Assembly: GCA_947561395.2 (NCBI GenBank)
Contig: OX387185.1
Span: forward strand, 35,320,213 to 35,384,212
Source of the DNA: Buxus sempervirens
Taxonomy: Eukaryota; Streptophyta; Magnoliopsida; Buxales; Buxaceae
DNA length: 64,000 bases
Reading direction: 5' to 3'
Numbering within the stretch: the stretch's first letter is position 1; every line of letters begins with the position of its first letter. The notes under the pieces are model-generated. The model worked only from the letters and a program-made list of their open reading frames with translations. It had not been told where the DNA came from and did not search any database. Below are positions 22,656-34,372 of this stretch, piece by piece. Both the position numbers and the translations under genes were made by a program.

Positions 22656-25600
22656 TCAAGGGTAATACAGTTTAACTGCATCTGCATTTATTGGCTCAGG
22701 AAAAATAGTTCCGTCTATCTCTTGTAGGATCAAAGCTCCTCTGGACAAAACTTTGTGAACTATGAATGGTCCTTCATAATTTGGCCTGAATTTCCCTCTA
22801 TTGTCTTCTTGGTGGGGAATATCTTCTTCATAACAATGTTGCCCACCTTGAAGTGTCGTGGTATTACTTTCTTGTTATAAGTCCGAGCTGATCTCTGCTG
22901 ATACAGTTGCCCATGGCATAAAGCCTTAATTCTTTTCTCATCAAGCAACTGTAACTGGTCAAACCTCGATTCTTCCCATTCAACATCATCAACCTCTGTT
23001 TCTTTCAGAATTCTGAGAGAGGGGATCTGCATTTCAACAGGAAGAACGGCTTCCATTCCGTATACAAGGGAAAAAGGAGTTGCCCCAGTCGAAGTTCGGA
23101 TTGAGGTTCGATATGCATGTAGGGCATAGGGCAACTTTTCATGCCAGTCTCTGTAGGTAACCACCATTTTCTCCAATGTTTTCTTGAGATTTTTGTTGGC
23201 AGCCTCTACTGCTCCATTCATCTTGGGTCGATATGCTGTAGAATTGAGATGTCTAATCTTCAAATCTTCGCACATCTTGTCCATGTCCTTGTTATTCAAA
23301 TTCTTGGCATTGTCTGTGATAAGCGCTTCAGGCACACCATAGCGATAGACAATATTGTTTCTGATGAATTTCAGTACATGGGACCCCTTGACATCTGCAA
23401 AGGACACGGCCTCCACCCACTTGGTAAAATAGTCTATTGCAACCAAGATGAATCGATGTCCATTTGATGCCTTCGGATGAATCTCCCCAATCATGTCAAT
23501 TCCCCAGATGGCGAAAGGCCAAGGAGAAGTCATTGAGTACAGAGTGTTGGGCGGTGCATGAATGTTATCAGCATAAACTTGGCATAACCGGCACTTCCTT
23601 ACATGGATGTGGCAATTGTGTTCCATAGTCAACCAGTAATAACCCATTCTCAAGATTTTTCTTGCTAGCATGTGCCCGTTCATATGTGCGCCACATTGTC
23701 CCCCATGGACTTCATCAATCAGTAGGTGTGCTTCTTCTTCTGTTACACATAGCAGTAGTGAATCCTTATAGGACTTCTTGTATAGCTTGCCCCCACTGAG
23801 AAAGAACTGTCCTGCCAGCTTCTGAATCGTGCACCTCGCAGCTGCCGTGGCATTTTCTGGCAAAGTCCTGTTTCTCAGGTACCTCATTATGTCTGCATAC
23901 CAGGATTCCCCTTTTGGTATGCTCTTCTCGACACGAAAGCAGTAAACAGGAGAACGCCGCACCTCTATTTCCAACGGTTGTACCCAAGTGTGACCAGTGA
24001 TGGTTGCCGTAGATGCCAGTGTTGCTAGGGCATCTGCAAACTGATTCCTGTCTCGTGGCATATAATCAAATGTCACGCTTTTGAACTGTCCTTCCAACTC
24101 CTTAATCAGTTCTTGATATGGCACCAATTTTTCATCCCTAGTTCTCCAATCCCCCATTACTTGGTAAATAATCAAACAAGAGTCACCACACACTTTTAAC
24201 TCTCGCACATTCATTTCGATTGCGGCTCGCAAGCCTAACACACATGCTTCATATTCTGCCATGTTATTAGTGCAATCGAACAAGAGCTTTGCTGCTATCG
24301 TGTGATGGATTCCTTCTGGGGAAATGATTACTGCCCCAATCCCTTTCCCATTGATGTTGACGGCCCCATCAAAGAACATTTGCCATCCGGTTTCCTCTTC
24401 TACTGACTCGGCACACATAATTTCATCATCTGGCAGTCCAATGAGGAGGGGCTGATAGTTGGACACGAGGTGTTCTACCAGGTGATCTGCTACTGCCTGT
24501 CCCTTTATTGCCTTTCTTGTGGTGTAGAAAATGTCATACTGAGATAAGATAACCTGCCACTTGGCTATCCTTCCAGTGGAGATTGGCTTTTCAAAAATGT
24601 ACTTCGGAGGATCTGTATCTGAAATCAAAAGGACAGTATGACTGAGCAGATAATGCCGGAGCTTCTGAGCTGCCCATACCAACGCGCCACAGGTCTTCTC
24701 AAGCAATGTGTACCTTACTTCATAATTGGTAAATTTCTTGCTCAGATAATAAATTGCTTGTTCCCTCCTTCCTGTATCATCATGCTGTCCTAAAACACAT
24801 CCGGCCATTGTTTCTGTGACTGACAAATACATGATTAGAGGTTGTCCTGGTACAGGGGGAACCAAAGTTGGCGGACTCATCAAATAGGCCTTGATTTTGT
24901 CAAACGCTTCTTGGCAATCCTCGTTCCAAACCACTGGGTTGTCCTTTTTTAGCAATTTGAATATTGGTTCACATACGGGAGTCATTTATGCCATGAACCG
25001 ATTGATGTACTGCAATTTGCCAAGGAAACCTCTTACTTCTTTCTCTGTGGATGGGGGAGGCATCTCCCATATGGCCTTTACTTTAACTGGGTCAACTTCA
25101 ATTCCTCGTTTTCCAACGATGAATCCGAGTAGCTTCCCTGAAGTAACTCCGAACACACACTTATTCGGGTTTAATCTGAGCTTGCATTCCCTGAGTCTAT
25201 CAAACAGCTTTCCAAGGTTCACCAAATGATTTTCCTCTTCTTTTGACTTTGCAATCATATCATCTATGTATACTTCCATTTCTTTGTGCATCAGGTCATG
25301 GAATAGCAAAGTCATTGCTAGCTAGTATGTGGCGCCTGCATTTTTCAACCCGAATGGCATCACTTTGTAGCAGTATGTGCCCCAATGTGTGATGAAGGAA
25401 GTCTTCTCCATGTCTTCAGGTACCATTCTTATCTGGTTGTACCCGGAGAAACCATCCATAAAAAAGAACATGGAGTGAGTTGCAGAATTGTCAACCAATA
25501 TATCAATGTGTGGCAATGGGAAGTCATATTTTGGGCTTGCCTTGTTCAGATCCCTGTAATCAACACACATCCTAACTCTTCCATCTTTCTTGGGGATGGG

Positions 25601-27213
25601 CACGATGTTTGCTAACCACTCTGGGTAACCTGTAACTTTCAAGAACCCAGCTTTCAACTGTTTGGCGACCTCTTCCTTGATCTTTAGGGCCCATTCCAGT
25701 TTCATGCGTCTGAGTTTTTGCTTCACTGGTGTGGCCTCAGACATTATAGGTAACCGATGCACAACTAAATCCGTGTCTAACCCAGGCATATCCTCATATG
25801 ACCATGCAAACACATCAGTGTAAGATTTCAGAAAATCAGTTATCTGTGTTTTCTGTAATAATGTTAGCTTGTTACCAACTTGAAGAATCCTTGGTTGTTC
25901 TGTGTCACCTATGTTGATGGGTTCAGTTTCCTCAATGTTAGCCTGGAGCCCCTTTTCATGCCTGTCTAACGCAAATTGGATTTCAGGTGGGGTCTCCCAT
26001 GGTTCATCATTATCTTCAAGTTCAAAAGAATCACTGGGGATAATTTCTGAATCATTGGGTTGTGATAAGTAAGTGTCGTTATCTAATTCTTGCTCGACAC
26101 TATGGATTTCTTTTTGTTCTTTTTGACCTTTTTGTTTTTGTTTGATTTTGGCAGCCTGATTATCTATCTCGTGCTCCGAATTTTTCTGGTGTGCGTCGAG
26201 ATTGATACTAAGGTTGCGATTTTGGGTTTGCTTATTTGCAGAATTATTCATAGAAGCAGAAAAATAATCAAAAGACTTCACACATTTATTAAAAAGTGCA
26301 GCAATATCTACAGGGGGAATTTCAGAAGTGGAAGAAACTCCCTGTGGTAGTTCGGCTTTGCGAGTGGCAAGTGGCGTTGAACTCCAGTTCTGCAATGCGT
26401 GCTTGTCCTTGGTTACAGTAGTCACTGCGTTCACCTTCCCGGTTTGTATCATGCTGATGCTGCTGTCGGAGGAGATGCTGATGGGGTCATTAGCCGTGCC
26501 CTTCTTTGGTTGATTCTGACTTGAATCTTCTGACGATACACTGATCCACACCCCGCGGCGGATGATAGTCCCTGGTACCCGAATAGTGACTTCGTTGGAT
26601 GGTTCCACCTTAGGCAATGCCTTGATTACAGATTTTCCTGATGATTCATCCCTCCTGCTGGAAGAATGTTCGTCAGGGGCGCAGTTACCGTAAATTTCAT
26701 GATAAGCCAGCTCAGTAGGCAGTCCCAGTACTTGGGGCATATTCTGGAACATCTGACCCAGACCATCCCTTGTACTTGGGTGTATAATGCAGATAGGAGG
26801 TGGGGGAGACCTTTGCCTTGGAGCGGGTTCTCCTAAACTATCCTGGCTTTCCATCATGTAGATGTACTGAGCGGGCTCTTCTTCTTCAGCCTCTATTGGC
26901 GGTGCCTCGAACTCATCTGATGGGTAGGCAAATGCTTCTTCCGGGATAGCTGATTTTTTGGTGTCAACTGACTGCCAAGAGAATAAAGCAGACAGTTCTT
27001 CCATCAACCCACTGAGGGCTTCTGAGTTCTCTTTTGTAACTGTCTCCTGGGGCAAGGGAGGTTCGTCCCATAACCTTTGCAGATAATTAGCTTCCGCTTG
27101 CTCAGCTGGATCATTGAATTCATCGCCCCATCCCTGGGGGACTATATTCTGAATGGCCTGTGCGGCTTCCCTCTCCATATTGGTAAAGTGATGGTATAAA
27201 TGGCCATGTACAC
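22656..27213 (-). pseudogene. Element A pol: RT, RNase H, archaeal-type RNase H, integrase
   Basis: The order on the minus strand is: linker, reverse transcriptase (KKDGRVRMCVDYRDLN, MDGFSGYNQIRM, catalytic YIDD near 25,270), Ty3-type RNase H region (LIMYLSVTETMAGCVLGQ), a second archaeal-type RNase H (GWQMFFDGA, NNMAEYEACVLGLRAAIE, CGDSCLIIYQ, FADALATLA), then integrase (H-H-C-C region HMLARKILRMGYYW to CRLCQ; D in IWGIDMIG, D in LITDNAKNL, E in MNGAVEAAN). The dual RNase H places it in the Tat/Ogre lineage. It is broken by TAG at 25,322-25,324 (where TYQ is expected), TAA just upstream of 24,985, and a 1-base loss near 22,810 in the integrase C-terminus. The restored-frame end is the TGA at 22,656-22,658. 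Its 5' boundary at 27,213 is the B insertion site; protease and gag continue at 36,736. Confidence 0.9.
27209..27213. repeat. Element B target-site duplication, left copy
   Basis: TACAC lies immediately left of the B LTR start and is repeated at 36,736-36,740. A's coding sequence continues across it (HWPICV joined to HGHLYHHFTN). Confidence 0.9.
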
Positions 27214-29575
27214 TGTAACGCCCCGAACCCGGGTCAGTCCAAACCGGCACCCGACCCGAACCCGGTTCGCTACTGTAACAACCCGAATTTAGTTCAACAA
27301 CCAAATCCGAGGTGTTACTGGCCCATATCAATTACAACATCAATAACATACCAGACCAAAGAAAGTAAATCCAATCCATATATATTAAACTATCAGAGTT
27401 GCGGAAACAAGTATGTGCGGAAGTGTAGGTTAAAATCATCAATCAAGCATGAAGCTTGACCATCAATCAATATTATCAAGTCTGGTAGAATGACCTGGTT
27501 ACTAACTCTCTCTTGCCTCTCTCATACATCAAATCCAATTAATGATAATAAACCAATTAAAATGCTAAGTCTATAACATCAATCCACCTCAGAAAAGATC
27601 TAGATAATAATAATCCTCCGGCGAATACTCGGCTATCTCTCCCTGGAAGTCTAAATGATCCCCCTCTCGCGTATCAGCTGAAAAAAATGGAATAGAAGTA
27701 GGGTGAGATACGAATATCTCAGTAGGTAACACATGCATGATTAAACAGTTAATATACGGAAAGTAACAGTTCATGCACGATGAAGCAACATCGATAAATC
27801 AGGCTCGCATAATCATTTATACTATTCATGAACACAAAACAGTTTGATAAACAGTTCTAGAAATGATTTTCAACAAGTTTTAATATAAGATCTCAATAGA
27901 CAAATCAATAGCATAATCCATGCATTGCCAGGATGTACTAAGCAGTCACATCCAATCAATATCCCAATCACATGCATCCCGCACGTGCACAATAGTAATC
28001 ATATCAAGTGTTATGTTTTCAGTGTCATTGTAGGACTCACAAAGTTAGATAAACCTTTTGAGATGATTCTCAACCAATTGCTATACCACCGTGCGACTTA
28101 GGAGCGATGCTACTAATGATACTCAAGCCCCATGCAGCGCAGCTTAGGCAAGAGCCGTAGTCACCGACTTATTGCACACGTACCCATCAAAGTTGGTATG
28201 TACCACCAGCATGCAGCACCAGAATCAATACATGGAGGTGGTTGCTTATCCACATGTACAGGGAATCACCAGCGGCTCACCGGGGTGTCCCTCCAGACAT
28301 AGGACCTTCCCAGACAAACTAACTTGCAAAGGAAGCGCGTCGCATATAGGAGTAACTCAACCCAAATGACATATCCCTCAGCTATCTAGCTACGACTATG
28401 GATCCACAACCAGCTATGCCCACTAGACTCCAAAATTCCCTAAAATATCATATTTCTATAAGGGTTGGTGCCTAGCGGCATATAATGGTTATATCTGTAC
28501 ATTCACTTCATTATTTAGTCATGCGGATTATGAACTCTCTTTATAATGTCTTATGATTTATAATGCCATTTAAAAGTGTTTAGATAGTCAAATGGTAGTT
28601 AGGCTTTTCCAAAATCACATTTCTCGTTTACCTTCAAAACTGGGCAACTAATGTCCTAAATATCTCCCTAATTTGTTTTTCTGTAAAACAGGGATTTAGG
28701 TAGTTTATTTTGGTCTTAAAACACCTTAATTAATCATTAAAATTGTCTAAAAATAGTTTAGAATTGAATTAGGTTCGAAATTATGAAAAATTGGAAATTC
28801 TGTTGAGAGCGCCTGGGATCGCTCAGGATCGCTCCGGGCGGTCATCAGTCGGCGGTAGTGCAAATTCGAGCGCCCACGGTCCGTCGTCCCGCGGTCCACG
28901 GCGTCCTCGAGTATTTAACCGGCGCCTAAGATCGCCGATGAGCGCCTCGCACAGTCGAGGTCGGCGGTCTCACCAAATCGAACAGAAACAGTTCTAAATC
29001 ACGATTTTTCACGTCTAAACTCATTCTAATGTATTTATAACATGCTTAGCTAACTAAATACAACTTTACATATCATAGAAACATGCTTTTGCGATTAAAC
29101 AGAGATAAATCCGAATTTTAAACCCAAACGGTGTCACCTACCTCTCTACGCTGATTCCTTCTTCTCTATTATGCACAATGACGAACTCTTGCACTGAAGA
29201 ATCCTCTGGACGATGAACGCACGCCCAGCCCTTCCTTCTTCTTCTCCTTCTTCTTCCCTTGGTCGCTTGAACAACTCGTCGCTTGCGGCTCTTCAATACG
29301 AGCGACAATACACTTATATGAATTAGGTTAATTCTTTATACATATTTATACCCCCTGATCCTATGCATCTCCCATGCAACTCTTCTATACACCTTGCCCA
29401 CTCAGAATACATACCTCGATATCTCACGATCGGACGGTCAGATCTGCGTCTACTTCTGGATCTCCGCTAAGTTGATCACCCCCTACAATATTAAAATGGT
29501 TCTATCAATTTATAACTCTGGGTAATATTATTTACTAATTTAATTTATTATTTAAGGGAAATTCGGGGTTTTACA
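27214..29575 (-). mobile_element. Element B 3' LTR (Tekay/Del type)
   Basis: This 2,362-bp LTR has plus-strand ends TGTAACGCCC and ggttttaca. It is nearly identical to the 5' LTR at 34,373-36,735: by eye about 15 substitutions and one 1-base indel. In B's sense it has a TATAAATATG promoter at 29,350-29,341. LTR length and coding content fit the Tekay clade. Confidence 0.95.
29341..29350 (-). promoter_or_regulatory. TATA box in B 3' LTR
   Basis: TATAAATATG on the minus strand, duplicated at 36,510-36,501 in the 5' LTR. Confidence 0.6.
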
Positions 29576-29589
29576 TCCTCCCCTCCTTA
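29576..29589 (-). other. Element B polypurine tract
   Basis: AAGGAGGGGAGGA on the minus strand directly precedes the 3' LTR start. It overlaps the last codons of pol, an arrangement common in this clade. Confidence 0.85.
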
Positions 29590-32500
29590 AAGAAAATTTC
29601 GTCCTCGAAATTTACCTTGCGGTTCTGGAAATAAGTTGGGATACTTCCTCTGCATTTCTGATTCCAATTCCCAAGTAGCTTCCTCAGTCGTGTGATTTTG
29701 CCAAAGTACTTTCACCAGTGGTATCACTTTAGTACGAAGAACCTGTTCCTTCCTGTCCAAAATCTCAACTGGATGCTCCTCGTAAGTCAAGTCCCCTCGC
29801 ACTACTATCGGCTCATGCTGAATGATATGAGTAGGGTCATGCACGTACTTCCTCAACATCGAAACATGGAATACGTCATGAACTCCTTCCAATTGTGTAG
29901 GTAAAGCCAATCTGTATGCTAATGGTCCCACTGTACCCTTAATCTCAAACGGACCTATATATCTTGGAGCCAATTTGCCTTTCTTTCCAAATCTCTTGAT
30001 TCCACGAGATGGTGATATCTTCAGAAATACCCAATCACCAACTTCAAAATGCAAATCTCTTCTTCTGGTATCTGCATAACTCTTCTGACGACTCTGGGCT
30101 GTAAGCATGTTTCGCCTAATCTGATTCACCTTCTCAATGCTATCTTGTACAATCTGGGGCCCAATGAGTTGTCTTTCACCAACTTCCACCCAGCACACTG
30201 GGGATCTACACGGTCTGCCATAAAGTGCCTCGAATGGTGCCATCTGAATACTCGCCTGATAGCTGTTATTATAGGCAAACTCCACCAATGGTAGGTGCTG
30301 ATTCCAACTGCCTCCCCAATCCATAACACAGCATCTCAACATGTCTTCCAAAGTCTGAATGGTACGCTCAGACTGTCCATCTGTCTGAGGATGATAACTA
30401 GTGCTGAAATTAAGCTTAGTCCCCAAAGCTGCCTGAAATGCAAGCCAAAAACGTGCTGTGAATCGTGCATCTCTGTCAGACACTATAGAAACTGGCACTC
30501 CATGAAGTCTCACTATCTCTTTAACATATAACTCAGCTAAAGACTTCAACGGCTGCGAAGTGCTCATAGGCAAGAAATGTGCGGACTTAGTCAGTCTATC
30601 CACTACAACCCAAATAGCATCTTCCTTCTTTACTGTCAGTGGTAATCCAGATACAAAATCCATAGTTACATGCTCCCACTTCCACTCTGGAATAGGAAGT
30701 GACTGAAGTAAACCAGGTGGTTTCCGATGCTCGGCCTTCACTTGCTGGCATATCAAACACTTTGCCACATACTCTGCAATCTCTGTCTTCATTCCTGACC
30801 ACCAATAGATTTCCTTTAAGTTCTTATACATTTTCGTACTTCCTGGGTGAACTGCATACTTCGATCTATGACCCTCTGTCAATATTTTCTCCTTAATTTC
30901 TTCATTAGCTGGGACGCAAATACGACCTCCATATCTCAATAGCCCATCTCTATCTGCAAAATCTACAGCTCCCTCAGATCCTCTACTCATCATCTCCCTA
31001 GTCTGGATCAACTGTGGGTCAATCAACTGTTTCTCCCGAATCAACTGAACCAAATCTGGTTCAATCTGAACACGAGCAACTCGAATTACTCCATCCTGTG
31101 GCATGCTAAACTCTCCCTGCCAATCTCTGACTGAATCAATCAATCTACACTGGCTCATCATGGAAACTGCTAAAGTAGCTATTTGACCTTCAACTGAACT
31201 TTTTCTACTCAAAGCATCCGCCACTACATTTGCCTTACCAGGGTGGTATTGCAAAGTAAACTTGAAGTCCTTTAGCAAATCCATCCACCTTCGCTGCCTC
31301 ATATTCAAGTCTTTCTGTGAAAACAGATATCTCAAGCTCTTATGATCAGAAAAGATCTCAAACTCTACTCCATAAAGGTAATGCCTCCATAGCTTCAATG
31401 CAAAGACTATGGCTGCAAGCTCCAAATCGTGGGTAGGGTAGTTCTTCTCATGCGGCCTCAACAATCTCGAAGCATACGCTATAACTCTACCTTGCTGCAT
31501 CAGTACACACCCCAAGCCTATCCTAGAAGCATCACAATACACCGCAAATGCCTCATCCATGGATGGCACAATCAAAACTGGTGCAGTAGTCAATCTCTGC
31601 TTCAGTTCCTGAAAACTCTGCTCACATTTCTCATCCCATTGGAATTTCACTGCCTTCTTGGTTAGATTAGACAAGGGTGCAGCTATACGTGAAAATCCCG
31701 CAATGAATCTCCTGTAGTAACCTGCCATACCAAGGAAACTCCTGACCTCTGTCACTGTAGTAAGCCTCGGCCATTCTGCCACTGCCTTTACCTTCTCAGG
31801 GTCCACAGATATACCCTCTCCTGAGATAATATGACCTAAGAAGGAAATTTGCCTTAGCCAAAACTGACATTTACTAAATTTCCCATACAACCCGTGGTCT
31901 CTCAAAGTGTGCAATACTGCCTTCAAATGCCCTTCATGTGCTTCTCGGGTCTTAGAATATACTAGGATGTCATCAATGAACACCACTACAAAACTGTCCA
32001 AGTATGCATGAAAAATTCTGTTCATGAGGTCCATGAAAACAGCTGGGGCATTGGTCAACCCAAAAGGCATAACCAAGAACTCATAATGCCCATAGCGTGT
32101 ACGAAAAGCTGTCTTCTCTATGTCCTCCTCTGCTACTCTCACCTGATGATATCCTGACCTCAAGTCTATCTTTGAGAACCATGATGCTCCTCCTAACTGG
32201 TCAAATAGGTCATCAATCCTAGGCAACGGATACTTGTTCTTCACTGTAACTTCATTCAGTTGCCTATAATCAATACACATCCTCATGCTTCCATCCTTCT
32301 TCTGGACAAATAGAACTGGAGCGCCCCACGGAGACATACTGGGTCTAATGAAACCTTTTTCCTGGAGCTCATCCAACTGTTTCTTAAGTTCCTCCTGTTC
32401 TGGTTTCGCAAGCCTATAGGGTGGTTTCGAAACTGGAGCCGTACCAGGCATCAACTGTATCCTGAACTCTACTCCTCTAGCAGGTGGTAATCCAGGTAAA

Positions 32501-33078
32501 TCCTCTGGAAACACATCCGCAAACTCCTGTACAACAGGTACATCGGAGATGACAAGGGTGTCACTCCTAAGCTCCTCTGCTATCACAGATGCTACCAGAC
32601 CAATCCGCGACTTCAACCCCTCACATTTGAAACAATGAGTGGTCTGATCTGGCCCTCTAATTATAACTGTACCCGCATAACAATCCAACGTCACATGGTG
32701 TCTACATAGCCAATCCATCCCCAATATCACATCAAAACCTCCAATGTCTAAGGCAATCAAATCACCAGACAACTCCAATTTACCCAATCTAATCATACAG
32801 TCTCTATACATATGCTCCACTCGAGTAGACTCTCCCAAAGGTGTGTGCACAGACAAAGCAGTATCCAATTCAGTGGGTGACAAACCAATCCGTTGTGCAC
32901 AAGCAGGCGATATAAAAGAATGGGAAGCACCAGAATCAAACATAACACATGCTGATCTACCACAGATGAAGAGAATACCTCCAATCAACTTAGGTGCCTC
33001 GGGATCACCCTCAATATCCTCCACACGATCGGGCTCACGCTCCTCATGTGCATCCACTGCATATACCCTCGCTGGCTG
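29587..33078 (-). CDS. Element B pol polyprotein with chromodomain
   Basis: An open frame of about 1,160 codons follows the gag-end TAG (33,079-33,081). It encodes an aspartic protease ([12 protein letters not shown] near residue 41 counted from the ATG-like codon at 33,057), reverse transcriptase ([20 protein letters not shown], catalytic FIDD), RNase H ([34 protein letters not shown]), integrase ([21 protein letters not shown] to CLICQ; D in TMDFVSGL, D in [13 protein letters not shown] in [14 protein letters not shown]) and a C-terminal chromodomain ([16 protein letters not shown] ... [15 protein letters not shown]). This is the full Tekay/Del set in the usual order and no break is seen. 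Translation would depend on reading through or reverting the TAG before protease. Together with the near-identical LTRs, this suggests a recent insertion. Confidence 0.95.
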   Translation of the reverse strand, partial: QPARVYAVDAHEEREPDRVEDIEGDPEAPKLIGGILFICGRSACVMFDSGASHSFISPACAQRIGLSPTELDTALSVHTPLGESTRVEHMYRDCMIRLGKLELSGDLIALDIGGFDVILGMDWLCRHHVTLDCYAGTVIIRGPDQTTHCFKCEGLKSRIGLVASVIAEELRSDTLVISDVPVVQEFADVFPEDLPGLPPARGVEFRIQLMPGTAPVSKPPYRLAKPEQEELKKQLDELQEKGFIRPSMSPWGAPVLFVQKKDGSMRMCIDYRQLNEVTVKNKYPLPRIDDLFDQLGGASWFSKIDLRSGYHQVRVAEEDIEKTAFRTRYGHYEFLVMPFGLTNAPAVFMDLMNRIFHAYLDSFVVVFIDDILVYSKTREAHEGHLKAVLHTLRDHGLYGKFSKCQFWLRQISFLGHIISGEGISVDPEKVKAVAEWPRLTTVTEVRSFLGMAGYYRRFIAGFSRIAAPLSNLTKKAVKFQWDEKCEQSFQELKQRLTTAPVLIVPSMDEAFAVYCDASRIGLGCVLMQQGRVIAYASRLLRPHEKNYPTHDLELAAIVFALKLWRHYLYGVEFEIFSDHKSLRYLFSQKDLNMRQRRWMDLLKDFKFTLQYHPGKANVVADALSRKSSVEGQIATLAVSMMSQCRLIDSVRDWQGEFSMPQDGVIRVARVQIEPDLVQLIREKQLIDPQLIQTREMMSRGSEGAVDFADRDGLLRYGGRICVPANEEIKEKILTEGHRSKYAVHPGSTKMYKNLKEIYWWSGMKTEIAEYVAKCLICQQVKAEHRKPPGLLQSLPIPEWKWEHVTMDFVSGLPLTVKKEDAIWVVVDRLTKSAHFLPMSTSQPLKSLAELYVKEIVRLHGVPVSIVSDRDARFTARFWLAFQAALGTKLNFSTSYHPQTDGQSERTIQTLEDMLRCCVMDWGGSWNQHLPLVEFAYNNSYQASIQMAPFEALYGRPCRSPVCWVEVGERQLIGPQIVQDSIEKVNQIRRNMLTAQSRQKSYADTRRRDLHFEVGDWVFLKISPSRGIKRFGKKGKLAPRYIGPFEIKGTVGPLAYRLALPTQLEGVHDVFHVSMLRKYVHDPTHIIQHEPIVVRGDLTYEEHPVEILDRKEQVLRTKVIPLVKVLWQNHTTEEATWELESEMQRKYPNLFPEPQGKFRGRNFL

Positions 33079-34248
33079 CTACTGAGCAGGTACTGTCTGC
33101 CTCTGGCCTCCTCTCTGAACTGGTCCTCGGCCCTGGGGCTTCTGCCCAACCGGTGCTCTCTGAGCTGGTTGCTGGAACTGTGGCCTCTGCGGAAAAGCAG
33201 GCGCGGTCTCTGGCGATGGTAATGCCGGTCGTGGCACAGCTAACGGCTGATAACTAGTAGGAAACCGACAATCCGTGATCCTGTGACCCGGCCTACCACA
33301 TCGGTAGCAAGTGCCTGGCGCTGCAACACACGGTCCAGGTACATGGTATCTGCCGCAACTGACACATGCCTTCGGAACTGCTCTATACTGTCCTCCTACA
33401 GGCTCTGCCCTAGTCCAGTCTCTGGATCTCTTGTTGCCACTAAGGAAACCTCTCTGATCTGCCGGTCTCATAGACGGCCTAGCTCTGCTCTGGCTCGCTC
33501 TAGCCTCCAAGTCACTCTCAGCTCTAGTGGCTCTACGTATCACGTCCTTCAGTTTGGTGCACAAGAGTACTGTCAGCATACTCCTAATCTCAGGCTTCAG
33601 ACCCCGCTCAAAATGTGAAGTCAGCCTCCTCTCATCCTGTGTCATATGAGGTGCAAATCGGGACAAGGCTGCAAATCTAGCCTCGTACTAAGCCACTGTC
33701 TGGCCTCCCTGAGTAATCTCCATAAATTCTCGCTCCTTCTTGAGCCGGACTTCCTCAGAAAAATACTGGTCATAGAAGACCTCTCGGAATCTGTCCCAAG
33801 TCATGTACGTAGCCTGTGGATCCTGCCTCTTCCTGGCTGTCCACCAGTGCACTGCCTCTCCCTCAAACAAGAATGCTGCCAAACGCACTCTCTGGTCCAT
33901 AGGGCATCCCATAGCCTCAAAAATCCACTCGACTCGCATCAGCCATCTCTCAGCCTCCATAGGATCTGGTCGTCCACTGAAGATAGGTGGATCCAATTTC
34001 CTGAATTGCTCAAGATCCTTGGCCGTATGTATAGCCTGCTCGTGTATAGGCTCCTCCCCGTGACCATTGCCACCATTCCCGCCATTGCCATGCTGGCTCA
34101 ATCTCTCCTCTCTCTCCTTGGCAAGAAGCTCTGCCAATGTGCCAACAACAGTCCATATATCACCCCCTGGAGGTGGTGGAGGTAATGGAACATCCTGCGG
34201 CTCCTCCTCAATAGGATCAACTCTAGCACGTCTTCCCCTACCAGCCAT
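33079..34248 (-). pseudogene. Element B gag with one internal TAG
   Basis: The start is ATG 34,248 (MAGRGRRARVD), directly after a ttttgcag splice-acceptor match. A capsid-type core (DPPIFSGRPDPMEAERWLMRVE, MTWDRFREVFYDQYF) is followed by TAG at 33,688-33,690, where the family normally has Gln or Glu in VA(Q/E)YEARF. The frame then continues to two zinc knuckles (CVSCGRYHVPGPC and CYRCGRPGHRITDC) and ends at TAG 33,079-33,081 before protease. The second stop is followed by CAG CCA, which fits the known UAG-CAR-YYA readthrough context, so it could be a programmed gag/pol stop or a second mutation. Confidence 0.85.
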
Positions 34249-34356
34249 CTGCAAAATACAATTTCACTTGTTAGAATCCAATAATTCTAGGGGTTCTATC
34301 TAGCGTACTCACAATCCCATTCCCCTAAAGCTGGCTAATCTAAAGTTAGGACCATT
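34249..34356 (-). other. Element B leader
   Basis: A short untranslated stretch lies between PBS and gag. It ends in a good splice-acceptor match (ttttgcag). A matching donor in the 5' LTR (gag/gtaggt, exon end 36,302) would define a leader intron of about 2 kb. A closer possible donor (att/gtgagt) lies near 34,310. Confidence 0.5.
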
Positions 34357-34368
34357 GCTCTGATACCA
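34357..34368 (-). other. Element B primer binding site (tRNA-iMet)
   Basis: TGGTATCAGAGC on the minus strand follows the 5' LTR end after a 4-base spacer. It is the standard plant retrotransposon PBS complementary to initiator tRNA-Met. Confidence 0.95.
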
Positions 34369-34372
34369 TCTC

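Noticed and set aside
27589-28369. Short frames in the B LTRs, repeated at 34,748-35,528
   Set aside because: They are duplicated only because the LTR is duplicated; no protein resemblance.
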